The translations under genes were made by a program, and so were the position numbers. From assembly GCA_034401795.1 (NCBI GenBank), contig CM067373.1:93259103-93323102 (forward strand): a DNA stretch of 64,000 bases, read 5' to 3'. The DNA comes from Chaetoderma sp. LZ-2023a (Eukaryota > Mollusca > Caudofoveata > Chaetodermatida > Chaetodermatidae). Positions 45,195 to 56,012 of the stretch are shown here, piece by piece; within the stretch, counting starts at the first letter, position 1, and each line of letters starts with the position of its first letter. The notes below the pieces were generated by a model. It searched no databases and was not told the origin of the DNA. It saw only the letters and a program-made list of their open reading frames with translations.

Positions 45195-46343
45195 CCGAGT
45201 TCTTATCACATGATGATTCCCAGTAATATTACAACGAAAGAATCAAGTAACAAAACTAATCGTCAAATACCATCATGAGAAGCAGCAGCATGGTGGCACA
45301 AATCAGGTGCTGGCTGGTTTATCATCACGATATTGGATTATTTCTGGCCGGGAAGAGATTCGAGAGTGGGAAAAAGAATGTAGTGGATGTCGACGACGGA
45401 AAGCTAAAGTTAGTATGCAGATCATGGCACCACTCCCACGAGTACGTCTAGAAACTCCGCTACATGCCTTTGCTCGAGTTGCAGTTGATTTCGGAGGGCC
45501 ATTCATTACCAGCACGGACGAGGTAAGCATCGCCTAAAACGCTACCTCTGTCTGTTCACATGTATCGAGAGCCGTTCATCTTGAGGTAGCCTTTAGACTG
45601 GATACAGATTTCTAAATGCATTTCACCGGATGGTGAATCGCAGAGGACTGCCTTTAGAAGTAATATCCGATAATGGTACAATCTTCGTTGGAGCAATTAA
45701 AGAACTTCGTGGATTAGTTGCTGCACTTGATGCTAACAAGCTAGAAGAATGCACAGCAAATCATGGAATACGATGGCATTTTAATCCTCCACTGGCACCA
45801 CATTTCGGTGGTGTACATGAGTCAATGATTAAATCAGCCAAAAGGACAATTTATGTCATATGATAGCGTTTACAGGAGCGGAAGCACTTATAAATTCCAG
45901 ACCATTGACATATCAAACGGCTAACCCAAATGATGACACTCCTTTGACTCCCAACCATTTTTTGCATCGATAAGTTGGAGGCCAGTTCGCTCCAACATCG
46001 GTTGACTAAACAGATTTAATCCACGTAAGCGGTGGAGACGGATTCAGGAATTTGTGAAGCACTCCTGGCATTGATGGCTACAAGAGTGGCTTCCTGGTCT
46101 TAACGTAAGGAGAAAATGGCAACAATCGGAGAAGGATTTCGAAATTGGTGATGTCGTCCTAGTCATTTCTCCAGATTCTCTTCGTGGTCAATGGCCATTA
46201 GGTCATGTTTTGGAAACCTATCCTGGGAAAGACGGACATGTACGTGTGGCCAATGTTCAGATCGGAAAGAACACATTTGTGCGCCCTATTTCCCGACTAT
46301 GTGCTATTGAGACCAGTAGCACTCCATTCGCTGTGGACACCTA
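45195..46343 (+). pseudogene. BEL integrase and C-terminal domain (broken)
   Basis: Zinc-binding HHCC is visible across two frames: KYHHEKQQHGG (about 45264-45297), then ECSGCRRRKAKVSM (from about 45376). The catalytic core starts FARVAVDFGGPFIT (first Asp, about 45470-45510) and has a stop at 45537. It resumes at 45630 with LPLEVISDNGTIFVGA (second Asp) and [19 protein letters not shown] (Glu). A stop at 45863 is followed by [20 protein letters not shown] in another frame. The DUF5641-type C-terminal domain reads EIGDVVLVISPDSLRGQWPL and VRVANVQIGKNTFVRPISRL (46140-46305). The catalytic D-D-E residues are all present, but at least four frame breaks separate them. Confidence 0.85.
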
Positions 46344-46492
46344 GTTAGTACCAATGGACAACTCTTGTAAATAGAATCGGACTGGTGTACATATAATATT
46401 TGTTGTTTCGTGACTATGAACTAAATCTGCAAGTTGACAACCTGGATACACATTAACATTTGCTTACTAGTTTCGATAAGCTGGGACTTATC

Positions 46493-46506
46493 GAGAAAGG
46501 GGAGAA
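46493..46506 (+). promoter_or_regulatory. Polypurine tract
   Basis: GAGAAAGGGGAGAA, all purine, directly next to the 3' LTR; the primer site for plus-strand DNA synthesis. Confidence 0.9.
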
Positions 46507-47101
46507 TGTTTTGGAGAACACACTTGCCTCTAAAATTCTGCAATTCGCCCTGTCAAGCTTTCACACGCTTGGAACCTCATAAACTTTGCCTCTCTGATAG
46601 GAGTCCTCACCATAAAGGAAATTTATAGCTATAGAATGACAGTGACCACTACACCTGGGCCAGACATTAATTTTGGAGATGAAGATGAGAGAGAAGTTTA
46701 GAACTCAGAATCAGCTAGCCAGAGTTGAAGTTGTCTAGACTTGGTCAGGTTATCGTTATAGGACAGTGCCGGTACAACCGTTATAGCTAAGTAATAGATT
46801 GACTGCCGAATTTCGTAGCAGTGTTGTGACATAATCGGTGACAATCGGACTAAATATATATCGGACATATCGATGCTCGGACTACATGTATATGTGTTAT
46901 TCGTTCGTTCGCTTGTCACTTCATTATTGGATTTGTGAACCATTCTTTTTGGATTATATTTCCCACTGTTGGATTACCGGATACTAAGTGAATGTCATCA
47001 AGTAAAGCAAGTAAGTTTTAAAAATAACAATACAGCAACATCTTCGTAATGGTAGCAGAGTAAGAATTTAGTGGTAGCATTACACCGTCGTCGCCACAAC
47101 A
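46507..47101 (+). repeat. 3' LTR
   Basis: 595 bp, starts TGTTTTGGAGAACAC and ends CGCCACAACA; partner of 39637-40261. Confidence 0.95.
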
Positions 47102-47450
47102 GAGCAGCTGGCATCAGTGAATGTGGTGTTAGAGCTAAGACGGACATTATTTGCACAAAAGTGCAAGGAAAGCCAACAATTGCTTCTAACTTTGGGAACA
47201 TTGTGTCACATATATTCAGAGTGTACTATATGGCTGTAGTTTGACCATCATCACAAAGCCTTGTCCAGAAATTCCAACCCCTACTCGCAACTATTGAGAG
47301 TTGGTTGATGACAGACTCAAGCCGGTCTACTGCATTAATGCTCTATACCCCAGAGCTTTGTTAGAGTTTAGGAAATGTAACTGTAAGACTGGCTGTAAGA
47401 GTAACGTCATGCGGGTGCCTTAACCTAGAACCAGCTACCATGTACAGCCA
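47102..47450 (+). pseudogene. PIN-like family protein copy 2, 3' part
   Basis: Continuation of the gene interrupted at 39636. With the element and one 5-bp duplicate removed, the frame would run on from MERYLYLL with one stop and then ASVNVVLELRRTLFAQKCKE (about 47113-47172). In another frame comes FRVYYMAVV (about 47217-47243). The C-terminal block ALLEFRKCNCKTGCKSNV (about 47353-47406) is the start of the CxCxxGC cysteine cluster that ends many members of this family. The remaining Cys repeats are not visible after 47410. Confidence 0.6.
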
Positions 47451-48120
47451 TGCGTGGGTGTCAAGATGTATACCAGAACTTGCTTCACGCGAAGCCGGTA
47501 GAAACAATCTATGCCGACTAATTTAGATATACACATTTGCTACATACTTTTATAGTGTTATCTTGATATGTAGTCACACCTGTATATAACATAAACTATC
47601 TGATCCATCAGCAAGCTGCCACCGAAGGCAGCTGGTCGCATACAACGTTGATTCTCTAATATCGCTTGTCTCGCAATAGCCAGTTTTAAGGAAATGTCAT
47701 CACATTTCCCGATGCGCAGGGGTCCATTTGAGGTTTGACTGTAATGGGTAAACTATTTGGCCAATCTATGTTTGACTATGTAGTGGAGAACTGTAGTAAC
47801 TACAATATCATTTCAATTTTGTTTATGGCGTGAAACGTTCACAAAGAAATAGACTTAAATTGGAATAGATGGTGTTTATTTCAAATGCCTAATCTTGTGT
47901 AATTGGCCTTGTTATGTACAGCCAAACCCGTTTATAGCGGGCAGTGATGTTAAAGTGGGCACTGTATAGATATGGAGTCACCTTGTTAAATTCGTTTACT
48001 TTGAAAAATAGTTTTAAGGCCAAATGATGTCAGTTCTTAAAGATGTGTGATCTGCAGTTTTTGAAGATCCACCACCCGTTGGCCCCAAATACAGGTGTCT
48101 CCTATAGAAAGGTTTAACTA
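47451..48120. other. No gene recognised
   Basis: Contains a GTTTATAGCGGGCAGTGATG / GTGGGCACTGTATAG pair (47930-47970), which resembles an old 'TATAGCGG' interspersed repeat, and a small hairpin GCTGCCACCGAAGGCAGC (near 47616). Confidence 0.4.
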
Positions 48121-48121
48121 T

Positions 48122-48405
48122 GTGATAAAGCTGACCTCACAAATAAAATATGTCATGAATGGCATATCTAAGTCAGTCAGGAACAATTAATAGTCCGTCA
48201 TATGTACGAATTGTATGTGTTTACTACTTAATAACCATTCTGCTGAATGTTAGGCAGCAACAGCGATCAGTCAAATTTGTTTCAAAGTTTTCAACAGCTT
48301 ACCTGTATAGTTTTCTGGAAATTGAGGTTCATGGAGTTCACGGTTCGATAGATCCTAACATGGACAAAGCGTGGGTGGAGCTTAGCTAAAAGTGCATTCA
48401 TCCAT
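48122..48405 (+). mobile_element. Family B MITE, hairpin reduced
   Basis: TTAATAGTCCGTCATATGTA, TTACTACTTAATAACCATTC, TGAATGTTAGGCAGCAACAG, right arm, GGTGGAGCTTAGCTAAAAGT, ends GCATTCATCC. Confidence 0.8.
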
Positions 48406-48980
48406 TTCGCGAGTATGACTACCTGTTATACAATAACATTTCGTTTCGGTTGATGTGTTCATCATTGATGGTTTATCGTGATTATAATGATGATACAGGT
48501 AGGTGCCCTTCAAATGATGGTGCCCCTCAGCCTGCAGGTGAACAAACAAAAGTGTCTAGAGTAAACGGAAAAACCGGTCAGGCATTTTCCACCATACTAC
48601 TAAGATAGGCTATGTGTATATGCAAGCTAAAATGCAAAATACCCAATTTTTGTCTGGAAGCTTCCAAATTATTTGATGACAAAAAATATTAACTCCAGAA
48701 TTTTCAATTGAAACAGATGTATCTCTTCAGTACTTCAGTGAAAACGGACAAGAGATGCTAATTTCTATTGGAAATTTACATATCTATTTGATGGAATTTA
48801 ATCTGAATGCCAGTTTGTATGTTTGATCAAGGGCTAGTTCCTTGTTTGCAGTGCAATATTAATTGACCTCTGCAATTGGTCTCAATACAATATTGCATCG
48901 CGTCACTTAGCTACCGTGCCTTTTCATGTATATGTTACTAAAGCATTCTATAATTGACACTTGAGCGATGGGAACGCACA
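48406..48980. other. No gene recognised
   Basis: AT-rich spacer without structure that I can see. Confidence 0.4.
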
Positions 48981-48984
48981 CCCG

Positions 48985-49335
48985 GCATAATTCACCTTTT
49001 CAGAGTATCCATCCATCATTTGACCTCGTATTACGTCATAATCAGCTCAGCGTGTGTGTGATGACGTCACAATCATTACGTCACAAAGGGTTCCATATAG
49101 ACCGGCATAAGATCTCAAACAGTCCGACACGTTGTATGAACTGTATGTCTTTGAAATTCTTTGCTATCTAATAAACATGCAACAACACCCAGTTAAATTA
49201 GTTTCAAAATATTCAACAGCTTATCTGTGTAGTTTTTTGGAAATTTATAGTCAGGGCGTTCAGAGATCGAGCGAGGTGTGGGTGGAGCTTAGCTAGAGAT
49301 GGGCGGGGCATAGCTAAAACCGGAAAGGTCCATTA
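48985..49335 (+). mobile_element. Family A MITE, left hairpin arm deleted
   Basis: Starts AATTCACCTTTTCAG, GATGACGTCACAATCATTAC, AATAAACATGCAACAACACC (deletion point), right arm, GGGCGGGGCATAGC, ends AACCGGAAAGGTCCATT. Confidence 0.85.
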
Positions 49336-50185
49336 TCAGGCTAATTGTTGTCTTCATTTTGAATTTACCTGAGAATAATACAAAGACTGTCGTTAATACG
49401 TACCTGTAAAGGGAAAAGCAAACCGTACATTGTTTGTTGGTTCACTTTGCTCTTTTCTTCTCTTTCTGAAACAAACATTTGCATAAATTGACTGCCAACG
49501 GGCAATGGAATTTTGTAAAGAAATATGTATTGTCTTGATATGTTAGTGAGAAAAAACCCAGCATTCTGAGGGGCAGCACACCTGCATTTTGGAAACATCA
49601 AATGGAAATAGTTACAGAATTATTTTTATTTTAACTTGAAAAGAGTTTTAAAATATTGAGTCATGCCCAATGTTGGGTTGATTTGGTACGTTTCATCAAC
49701 AGTATTAGCCAAATAGTCGACCAGCATTCTGAGGGGCAAGTAGACTTTCACGTGTCACACAGCTCACATTCAACCATTAAAGAAAATAACATAAAGTGTA
49801 TGTGCTGCTAACATCTATCTGGTGAGCTCCATGCCATTTTAAAAATAGCACCGACTTTCTGAGGGGAATCTACCTGTAGCAATAGTTCTAAACCTATTCG
49901 TCACAAGTGCCATTAAACAGTGTTAATGGCACTGACACCTTCAATAATAGAGCAGACCTTGCGCAATATGTGTTGGCACTATAGATCAATCTCAAACAAT
50001 GGGGGCGATTGCGTGGCAACGCGATTTTTAAGGAAAAATTTGGACATGGTCTGCCAGCAGCCAGTGAAGTGATCGGAAAGTACGGATCCTACGTCATGGA
50101 CATCTATGGGTTACTCCTTTCAACACTTACTCGGATACAACAGGCTCTTAAGACACGCCAATAGAGCTAATCATCTTTTGCAATA
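49336..50185. other. Spacer with a thrice-repeated TTCTGAGGGG motif
   Basis: AGCATTCTGAGGGGCAGC (near 49560), AGCATTCTGAGGGGCAAG (near 49722) and GACTTTCTGAGGGGAATC (near 49854) recur at about 130-165 bp. The rest of the units has diverged past recognition. No coding signal. Confidence 0.4.
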
Positions 50186-50189
50186 AATG

Positions 50190-50495
50190 AATCCAATCTA
50201 TTGATCATCGTGTGACGTCACATGTATGCTGACGTCATAATCAATTACGTTATGAATGGCATAATTAAGTTCGTAATACACGTTTAATAGTCCGTCAAGC
50301 TGTACGAAGTGTATGTCTTTACTATTTAATAAACATTCTGTTGAATATTTTAAAACTAATTTAACTAGGCGCCATTGATGCCATAGGTAGCAACAGCATC
50401 CAGTCAAATTCGTTTCAAAATATTCAACAGCTTAGCTGCATGGTTTTCTGGAAATTGAGATTCATGGCATGCAAGGATCGATCGATCCCTACACG
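50190..50495 (+). mobile_element. Family A/B MITE, 3' end cut
   Basis: GAATCCAATCTATTGATCAT start, GTGACGTCACATGTATGCTG, hairpin 50337-50430 with the inner pair GGCGCCATTGATGCC, GGATCGATCGATCCC, then leaves the family at CACGGACAAATCG. Confidence 0.8.
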
Positions 50496-50979
50496 GACAA
50501 ATCGCAATATCCATGTTGAGCCACAGGTATGGACAGCTCTGCAGACTCAAATACTTCCCAAAGATACAAACATCGAGATGTTCCTTTGCAAACACACCTG
50601 CTCTACCATTTTCTGCAATTCCAACCAATGTAAGAAAATACGGTGCCACAACTTCTGTGTTGCAATGGAATGTTCATATTATTCTGGACTCGTCGCCTGG
50701 AAAGATCTTGACATGAGTAAGCGAGCCATTGACAATGAATCTGTAAGGAACATTATATTCTACTGTTGTACTTCATTCTCGATCATGTAATCGTCCTTTG
50801 GTGGGTAATAATCTGGAATTATTTCCATGGCAAGAGCTTTCGGTTGTACTGGAAAATAATCATACCTTTGTCCTAAGTCCTGTAGCTTCTAGTCTAATAT
50901 GTGTGGTGAGTTGTCTTCATGTGAGGACAGGGGGAGAGCTCCTGACATTGTCAGGATTTAGTCAATGATCGTTTGCGAT
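50496..50979. other. No confident gene
   Basis: A frame from 50440 to 50790 (116 codons) begins inside the MITE and runs through a Cys-containing stretch (MFLCKHTCSTIFCNSNQCKK). It is not a recognised zinc finger or toxin scaffold. Confidence 0.35.
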
Positions 50980-51034
50980 GTCGTCGTCGTCGTTGTTGCC
51001 GCCGCCGTCATCATCATCATCATCATCATCATCA

Positions 51035-51081
<47 letters not shown>
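50980..51081. repeat. (CGT)n/(CAT)n microsatellite
   Basis: GTC/GTT/GCC triplets, then TCATCATCA, then TCGTCGTCG. The blocks differ by one base, so this is one array with a variant centre. Confidence 0.95.
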
Positions 51082-51082
<1 letters not shown>

Positions 51083-51738
51083 AGATCTGGTACAACATTA
51101 GATGCCAGTCTCTGATGAGGATAAGTTGATGATAGTTATTTTGGCAACCTACAAAGTGATCCAAGGACGAAAGAAATTTAGAAATCGGAAATATCGATGA
51201 TGGATCCACAGACTATTTCAGAAGAGGAATCAAGAAGGGGCATTTCCAATTTATTCCCACAGCTGGAAAATGATAACGACAATTTTCAGCAATATTTCCT
51301 TTTAACTAGACAACAATTTTCACAAATACTGGTCATTACTGAACCTAACATTCTCGTGACAGAGAGGTGATATATAACCAAAACAAGTGCTTGCGATATG
51401 TTAATGTGGGCTCTGTAATTTCTGTACTCATTAATAAGTAGACACAGACAATAGTTATGTAATACATTCGCATCTTCTCTGAAGACTTCCTTGATTAAGG
51501 TATCACCTTCTATAAAGACAACTTTATTCGTTTCTCAAATCCAATTAATCAATATAATTGTCATTTTATTATGAGGTCACCTGCCTTAAGAGACCGCTTT
51601 TAACTTTCTCGTTGTTTATCTCTTAATACATATTTTACAGGTTTAACTATACATTTATCCCAGACAAAAACTGAATGCAAAGTTATATAGATGGTGTATT
51701 CTGTGCCATGATAATAATGAATTTATTAGAATAATATA
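51082..51738. other. No gene recognised
   Basis: AT-rich spacer. Confidence 0.4.
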
Positions 51739-51739
51739 A

Positions 51740-52156
51740 TGAACCTTTCCGGTTTTAGCTATGACCTGCCCATCTCTAGCTAAGCTCCACCCACACCTCA
51801 CTCGTGCTGGGGTCGATCGAACTCTGAACACCCCGACTATCAATTTCCAAAAGAAATACACAGGAAAACTGTTGAATATCTTGAAACTAACTTGACTGGG
51901 CGCTGTTACTGCCTAAGGTAGCAACAGCGCTCAATCAAATTAGTTTCAAAATATTCAACAACATGTTTATTAAATAGCAATGAATTACAAAGACATACTA
52001 TTCATAGAACGGTGTCGGAGTGTTTGAGATTTGATGACGGTCTATATGGAACCCTTTGTGACGTAATGATTATGACGTCATCATACACGCGCTGATCTGA
52101 TTATGACATCAAACGAGGTCAGATGATGGATGGATACTCAGGAAAAGTGAATTGCG
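51740..52156 (-). mobile_element. Family A foldback MITE, full length
   Basis: Starts AATGAACCTTTCCGG, CCTGCCCATCTCTAGCTAAG, hairpin about 51870-51960 with TTACTGCCTAAGGTAGCAA, TATGACGTCATCATACAC, ends CAGGAAAAGTGAATT. Closest to the copy at 15628. Confidence 0.9.
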
Positions 52157-52359
52157 TGCTGATTAAACCCGCTAGCTCACCTGATGTGCCCGCTGATAGT
52201 TGTTTTACATTGTACTGTAGTTGTGATAGTTGTGTGACATGAAATGCAATAGCCTAACTATATTCGTACTGTATTAGTGTATTAACAACTTGTAGTTGAC
52301 TAATCTTATTGCATATTTTCGTAACGATATTGTACACCGCCGTACGCCTCCGTACGTGG

Positions 52360-52635
52360 GAATGTGCGTTTTGTGCGTGCGCTTTTGCATGTGTGCGTAC
52401 GTGCGTGTGTGCGTGCGTGGGTACATGCGTACGTGCGTGTGTGCGCACGCGCAGGAGTGCCTGCACGTGGGATTGCGTCTGCGAGCATGTATATGATTGG
52501 GCGTGAGTTCGTGTGTGTATACACGAGTGTGCATGGGCGCATGTGCGTGTGTGTGTATGCGTTGGTGGTGTGCGTTCGAGTGTCTGGCACGTGCGTGTCT
52601 GTGAGCGTGAGTGCGTTTATGTGTGGTTGGGTGGA
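52360..52635. repeat. Degenerate (GTGC/GTGT)n tract
   Basis: GTGCGTGCG, GTACGTGCGTGTGTGCG and similar. It is a purine-pyrimidine alternating, Z-DNA-prone stretch. Cys/Val/Arg and His/Thr frames in it are by-products. Confidence 0.9.
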
Positions 52636-52689
52636 TGTGTGTATAAATTATTGCAAGATCAGAGTTAAATGTTAACATATACAGCCATA

Positions 52690-52805
52690 GTGTACTTAAA
52701 CTTATGTATTAATTGAATTTTATATACGGTATCCGTCATGTATATATGGTGTTCAATGTGCACTCAAGGGCCGATGGCCTATTGTGGAAATAAATATCTA
52801 TCTAT
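52690..52805 (+). mobile_element. LINE 3' end with ATCT tail
   Basis: GTTCAATGTGCACTCAAGGG, a GGGCCGATGGCC hairpin, TATTGTGGAAATAAATA, then ATCTATCTATAT. This is a typical LINE 3' UTR end with polyA signal and short repeat tail. Confidence 0.65.
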
Positions 52806-52849
52806 ATCGAAAACCATGTTGCGGTCGATCATAACTATACATATCATAG

Positions 52850-53155
52850 CAAACAAGGCTATGTTGGGCCAGTGTATATTAATTCGTTAGCCCAATGCAG
52901 CTCTGCCGTTGGGTTCACGCTGGCCTAGCTTAGCACGTGTTTTTTCACACGTATATAGAACGTCGGACTAATGGACTAACATAACTAACGTAAATAGCCA
53001 ACACAAGTAAATACAACGTTGCTCCAGCGTAATTAATTTTGTACTACTCACCCAACGCAATTCCAATTTTGGACCAATGTTGGGCTAACGACGCTATACA
53101 TTGGGCCAACGTAAGGAATAAAGCGAATAAATCATACGTTGAGCCAAGGAACAAC
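52850..53155. repeat. Eroded palindromic GTTGGGCCAAC array
   Basis: At least eight imperfect copies of the self-complementary motif ACGTTGGGCCAACGT: ATGTTGGGCCAGTG (52861), GTTAGCCCAATGC, CCGTTGGGTTCACG, AACGTTGCTCCAGCG, CACCCAACGC, CCAATGTTGGGCTAACG, ATTGGGCCAACGT, ACGTTGAGCCAAG. Spacing is irregular. Confidence 0.65.
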
Positions 53156-53194
53156 GAGCTGGGATGGTACTGTTGGTGATGTAACTTCGGCAGT

Positions 53195-53560
53195 GGTGTA
53201 ATTCACCTTTCCAGTTTATCCATACATCATATGACGTCATAATCAACTAAGTGACGTGTACGCGGACGTCATGATCATGACGTCATGAATGATTCGAAAT
53301 GGCTCGTCTTTAACGTTTAATAGGCTGACGAATTGTTTGTCTTTGCTATTTACTAAACACGCTGTTGAATGTTTTGAAACTAATTTGACTGGGCGCTGTT
53401 GCTGCCATCGTCGAATTAGTTTCAAAATATTCAACAGCTTACCTGCATAGTTTTCTGGAAATTGATAGTCAGAGAGTTCAGAGATCGATCGATCCCAACA
53501 CGAGCGTGATGTTCGCGAAGCTTAGATAGAGATGGGCGTGGCATAGATAAAACCGGTAAG
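53195..53560 (+). mobile_element. Family A foldback MITE
   Basis: Starts AATTCACCTTTCCAGTTTATC, TGACGTCATAATCAACTAAG, ATGACGTCATGAATG, hairpin 53362-53442 with the loop reduced to GCTGCCATCG, GAGATCGATCGATCCC, ends AAACCGGTAAG. Confidence 0.85.
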
Positions 53561-54055
53561 TCAGGATTTCCGGCATTGAAAACAATTCTGAGATTTGTAA
53601 TTGTAGATAGGTTCGGAACTGTCTAGACATATTGCGAATTCTCAATGAACAACTTTCAGAAAGGCATCTTCAGCCGTTCTGTTTATCACTTTGCATACAT
53701 TTCAACACAGCTTTGTTTGTGATGTGCAAGAAAAGTTGTGAAGACGTTTTCCATCGCATCTCCTTCATGGCTTCCTCTCTGCTACACCCATCCATCCACC
53801 CATCCACCCCACCCCTCGGTAGCAATGGCGTTGACAGTTGAACGTCACAGGCAGAATCATGCGGCCTAAAATGTTTTTATAAGGGCCTAAGAAATATAAA
53901 TGCATTCCATCGATTCACCCATCCATCAATCAATCAGCCCACCCAATAATCGTTTCGTATCCAACACTCTATCTCTCAAACTAACCATCGGCACTTCCAC
54001 TTCTGACCATCTATCGAGCTATACATCCATTTATACAGATTTTCATCTATATTTT
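53561..54055. other. No gene recognised
   Basis: CCATCCATCCACC-type short repeats near 53780-53810 and ATCAATCAATC near 53925. No gene. Confidence 0.4.
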
Positions 54056-54097
54056 ATTCATTCATTCATTCATTCATTTATATATTTATTTATATAG
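54056..54097. repeat. (ATTC)n microsatellite
   Basis: Short TTCA tetranucleotide run that passes into TTTATATA. Confidence 0.9.
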
Positions 54098-54392
54098 CAG
54101 AATTCTCGCAGCCGGAGTAGCCTTGCCTTCAATTGCATTCAACCATCACTACTGTAGGGAAATCCATTGATGAAGTATGATGCCAGGCATTATGGCATCG
54201 ACTGTCTTTGGAAAATCCCTTGCCATGACGTTATTCGTTGGATTTCCGCTCCCGGGAGGTGCGCGACTCATTTCTGAATCACTATATGTGGCGATCAAAA
54301 GTATCGCCTCCGTGTGTCGTACCACGGACGCGCTTATGGAATCACCTCTATTAAAATTAATTAGATTGATTTTTAACGCGTCCTTTAATGCA

Positions 54393-54568
54393 AGGATTTC
54401 ATAAGAGCGGATGCGAATGTGGTAAAAATCGAATATCACTAACTTCAATATGTGTGATTCCATCTGCGCGGAAGCGGACGCGGAACGGCATGCGGATGCG
54501 GAAGCAATTTCCTCAATCGCGATCCAGACTCTCGCCACTCACACCCGCATCAGCGCTTATGGAATCCT
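54393..54568. mobile_element. Candidate short TIR element
   Basis: Left end GGATTTCATAAGAGCGGATG and the complement of the right end, GGATTCCATAAGCGCTGATG, are alike over about 28 bp, including GCGGGTGTG/GCGAATGTG. The inside is rich in GCGGAAGCGGATGCGG. A second CGCTTATGGAATC lies at 54331, so a larger composite is possible. No TSD was read. Confidence 0.5.
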
Positions 54569-55162
54569 AGCTTAAGGCCTCTCGTCTATCAAAAACTTTG
54601 CGGTTTCGATACGTATTTTATCTGGCCTCTATCTTGTGTATAGATGACGTAATGGCAATGGCTTCACTTTTCTCTCTTAGACAATGACTTTATTCTCTCG
54701 TCTGATTTCCAGAGTTCCAAGGTCAGCTGCTTTCTCCTTTTAATATATTTGGCGGTGTCTCCGTGGCATTGAGAATGTTTGGGAGTCTCATGTTTTGTGC
54801 TTTATCATGCATCTGGTTAGGCAGTTGTCTCCATGCTCAGTGGTGACGAGAGGGGGATGGGGGGGGGATGCGGTGAGGGGGGGGGGTTAATAGGCAACAG
54901 TAAAGCAAGACCCCTCATTCTCATGTTCTCTTGTTACATGATATGAACCAGTCATTGTCTCGCAGGCAGAACGCTTATTTAGTACGCTGGCAAGAGTAAA
55001 AAATGTCTTGCAATCAACTACGTGTCAAGATCGACTGACAAGTTTGGGAACACTGGCAGTGGAGGCACGTACCATTTGCAAGAAAATTAGACGTTGATTC
55101 TGTCATTGAACTGTTTGCTAGCCGTAATGCTCGCAAAGCATTAAGTTAGCCTTTTTATCTTC
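54569..55162. other. No gene recognised
   Basis: Contains a G-rich stretch (54850-54890). Nothing else was recognised. Confidence 0.4.
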
Positions 55163-55163
55163 T

Positions 55164-55472
55164 CAACCTCTACATCCAATGTCACATCAACCTCTACATC
55201 CAATGCCACATCTACCTCTACATCCAATGTCACATTAAGCCCTACATCCAATGTCACATCAACCTCTACATCCAATATCACATCCGCCTCTACATCCAAT
55301 GTCACATCAACCTCTACATCCAATATCACATCAACCTCTACATTCAATGTCACATCAACATCTACATCCAATGTCACATCAACCTCTACATTCAATGTCA
55401 CATCAACCTCTACATCCAATGTCACATCAACCTCTACATCCAATGTCACATCAACATCTACATCCAATGACA
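55164..55472. repeat. 24-bp minisatellite, about 13 copies
   Basis: CAACCTCTACATCCAATGTC plus ACAT, 24 bp, with a few substitutions. Because 24 is a multiple of three and the unit lacks stops in several frames, long 8-residue-periodic frames appear on both strands (DVEVDVTL on minus, PLHPMSHQ on plus). They are not evidence of a gene. Confidence 0.95.
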
Positions 55473-55599
55473 CGGCTCTGGCTTGCAGCGAGTTTATCTG
55501 TGTACATGGATACAGGATACCTCACCTTAGGATGAATGAATGATTGAAATAATAGTTCGAGTAATTACTAATATCATTTCTTGCTTTATTATAGATTTA

Positions 55600-55700
55600 A
55601 TAGATATTATCATATAGAAAGTTGTTGAATTTTTAGAAACTAATTTGATTTGGTAGCAATATCGTCTATTCAACCTACTTTTAAAATATTGAACAGCATA
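55600..55700. repeat. Foldback core fragment
   Basis: AAAGTTGTTGAATTTTTAGA, AACTAATTTGATTTGG, CTACTTTTAAAATATTGAAC; diverged core. Confidence 0.55.
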
Positions 55701-56009
55701 TTTCCTAATCATGTCCGGTGAATGGCAGTACTCGGTATCCTATCCTAGACTACAGGCTGTACTGTCTGTAGCCAAGATACTGCACAGAACACAGTGCTAC
55801 AACCTATACATGAGAGTACAAGGCTGTATCCACCATGGTGATCAAGGTCATGTGAGAGTGTTAGCCGGTTAGGCTCCTTAAAAATTTCAGTTTCATTAAA
55901 TTCCTTAAAATGAAGATATCTACAATTTTTAAACAAAATGGTGTTTCACCTGGAGCTCGTCCTGTCGCTCAACACCCCTGCCAGTTCGCTGCATCATCGC
56001 TGACATGCC
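55701..56009. other. No gene recognised
   Basis: Short frames only (for example 55745-55936, minus). Confidence 0.35.
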
Positions 56010-56012
56010 TTA
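56010..56012. repeat. TTA target-site duplication (left)
   Basis: Matches TTA at 56564-56566. Confidence 0.8.

Larger units (their letters stand above)
39637..47101 (+). mobile_element. BEL/Pao LTR retrotransposon, full length but broken
   Basis: A 7465-bp element with two LTRs, PBS, gag-pol and polypurine tract, inserted in a PIN-like pseudogene. Flanks are TAGCA (39632-39636) and GAGCA (47102-47106), a 5-bp duplication with one mismatch; 5 bp is usual for BEL/Pao. By hand count the LTRs differ at about 19 sites plus four indels over about 595 bp, near 3%. Order gag, protease, RT, RNase H, integrase plus the integrase-associated C-terminal domain fits BEL/Pao. No envelope-like frame is seen. 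Many frameshifts make it non-functional. Confidence 0.95.

Noticed and set aside
48159..48389. Recurring small proteins containing LVSKYSTAYLYSF
   Set aside because: The same peptide appears at 3829, 21274, 35348, 59536 and elsewhere because it is a translation of the MITE hairpin arm.
52254..52678. His/Thr-rich and Cys/Val-rich frames
   Set aside because: By-products of the GTGC/GTGT repeat.
55141..55535. Eight-residue repeat protein (DVEVDVTL or PLHPMSHQ)
   Set aside because: The 24-bp unit is divisible by three and stop-free on both strands; substitutions do not respect a reading frame.
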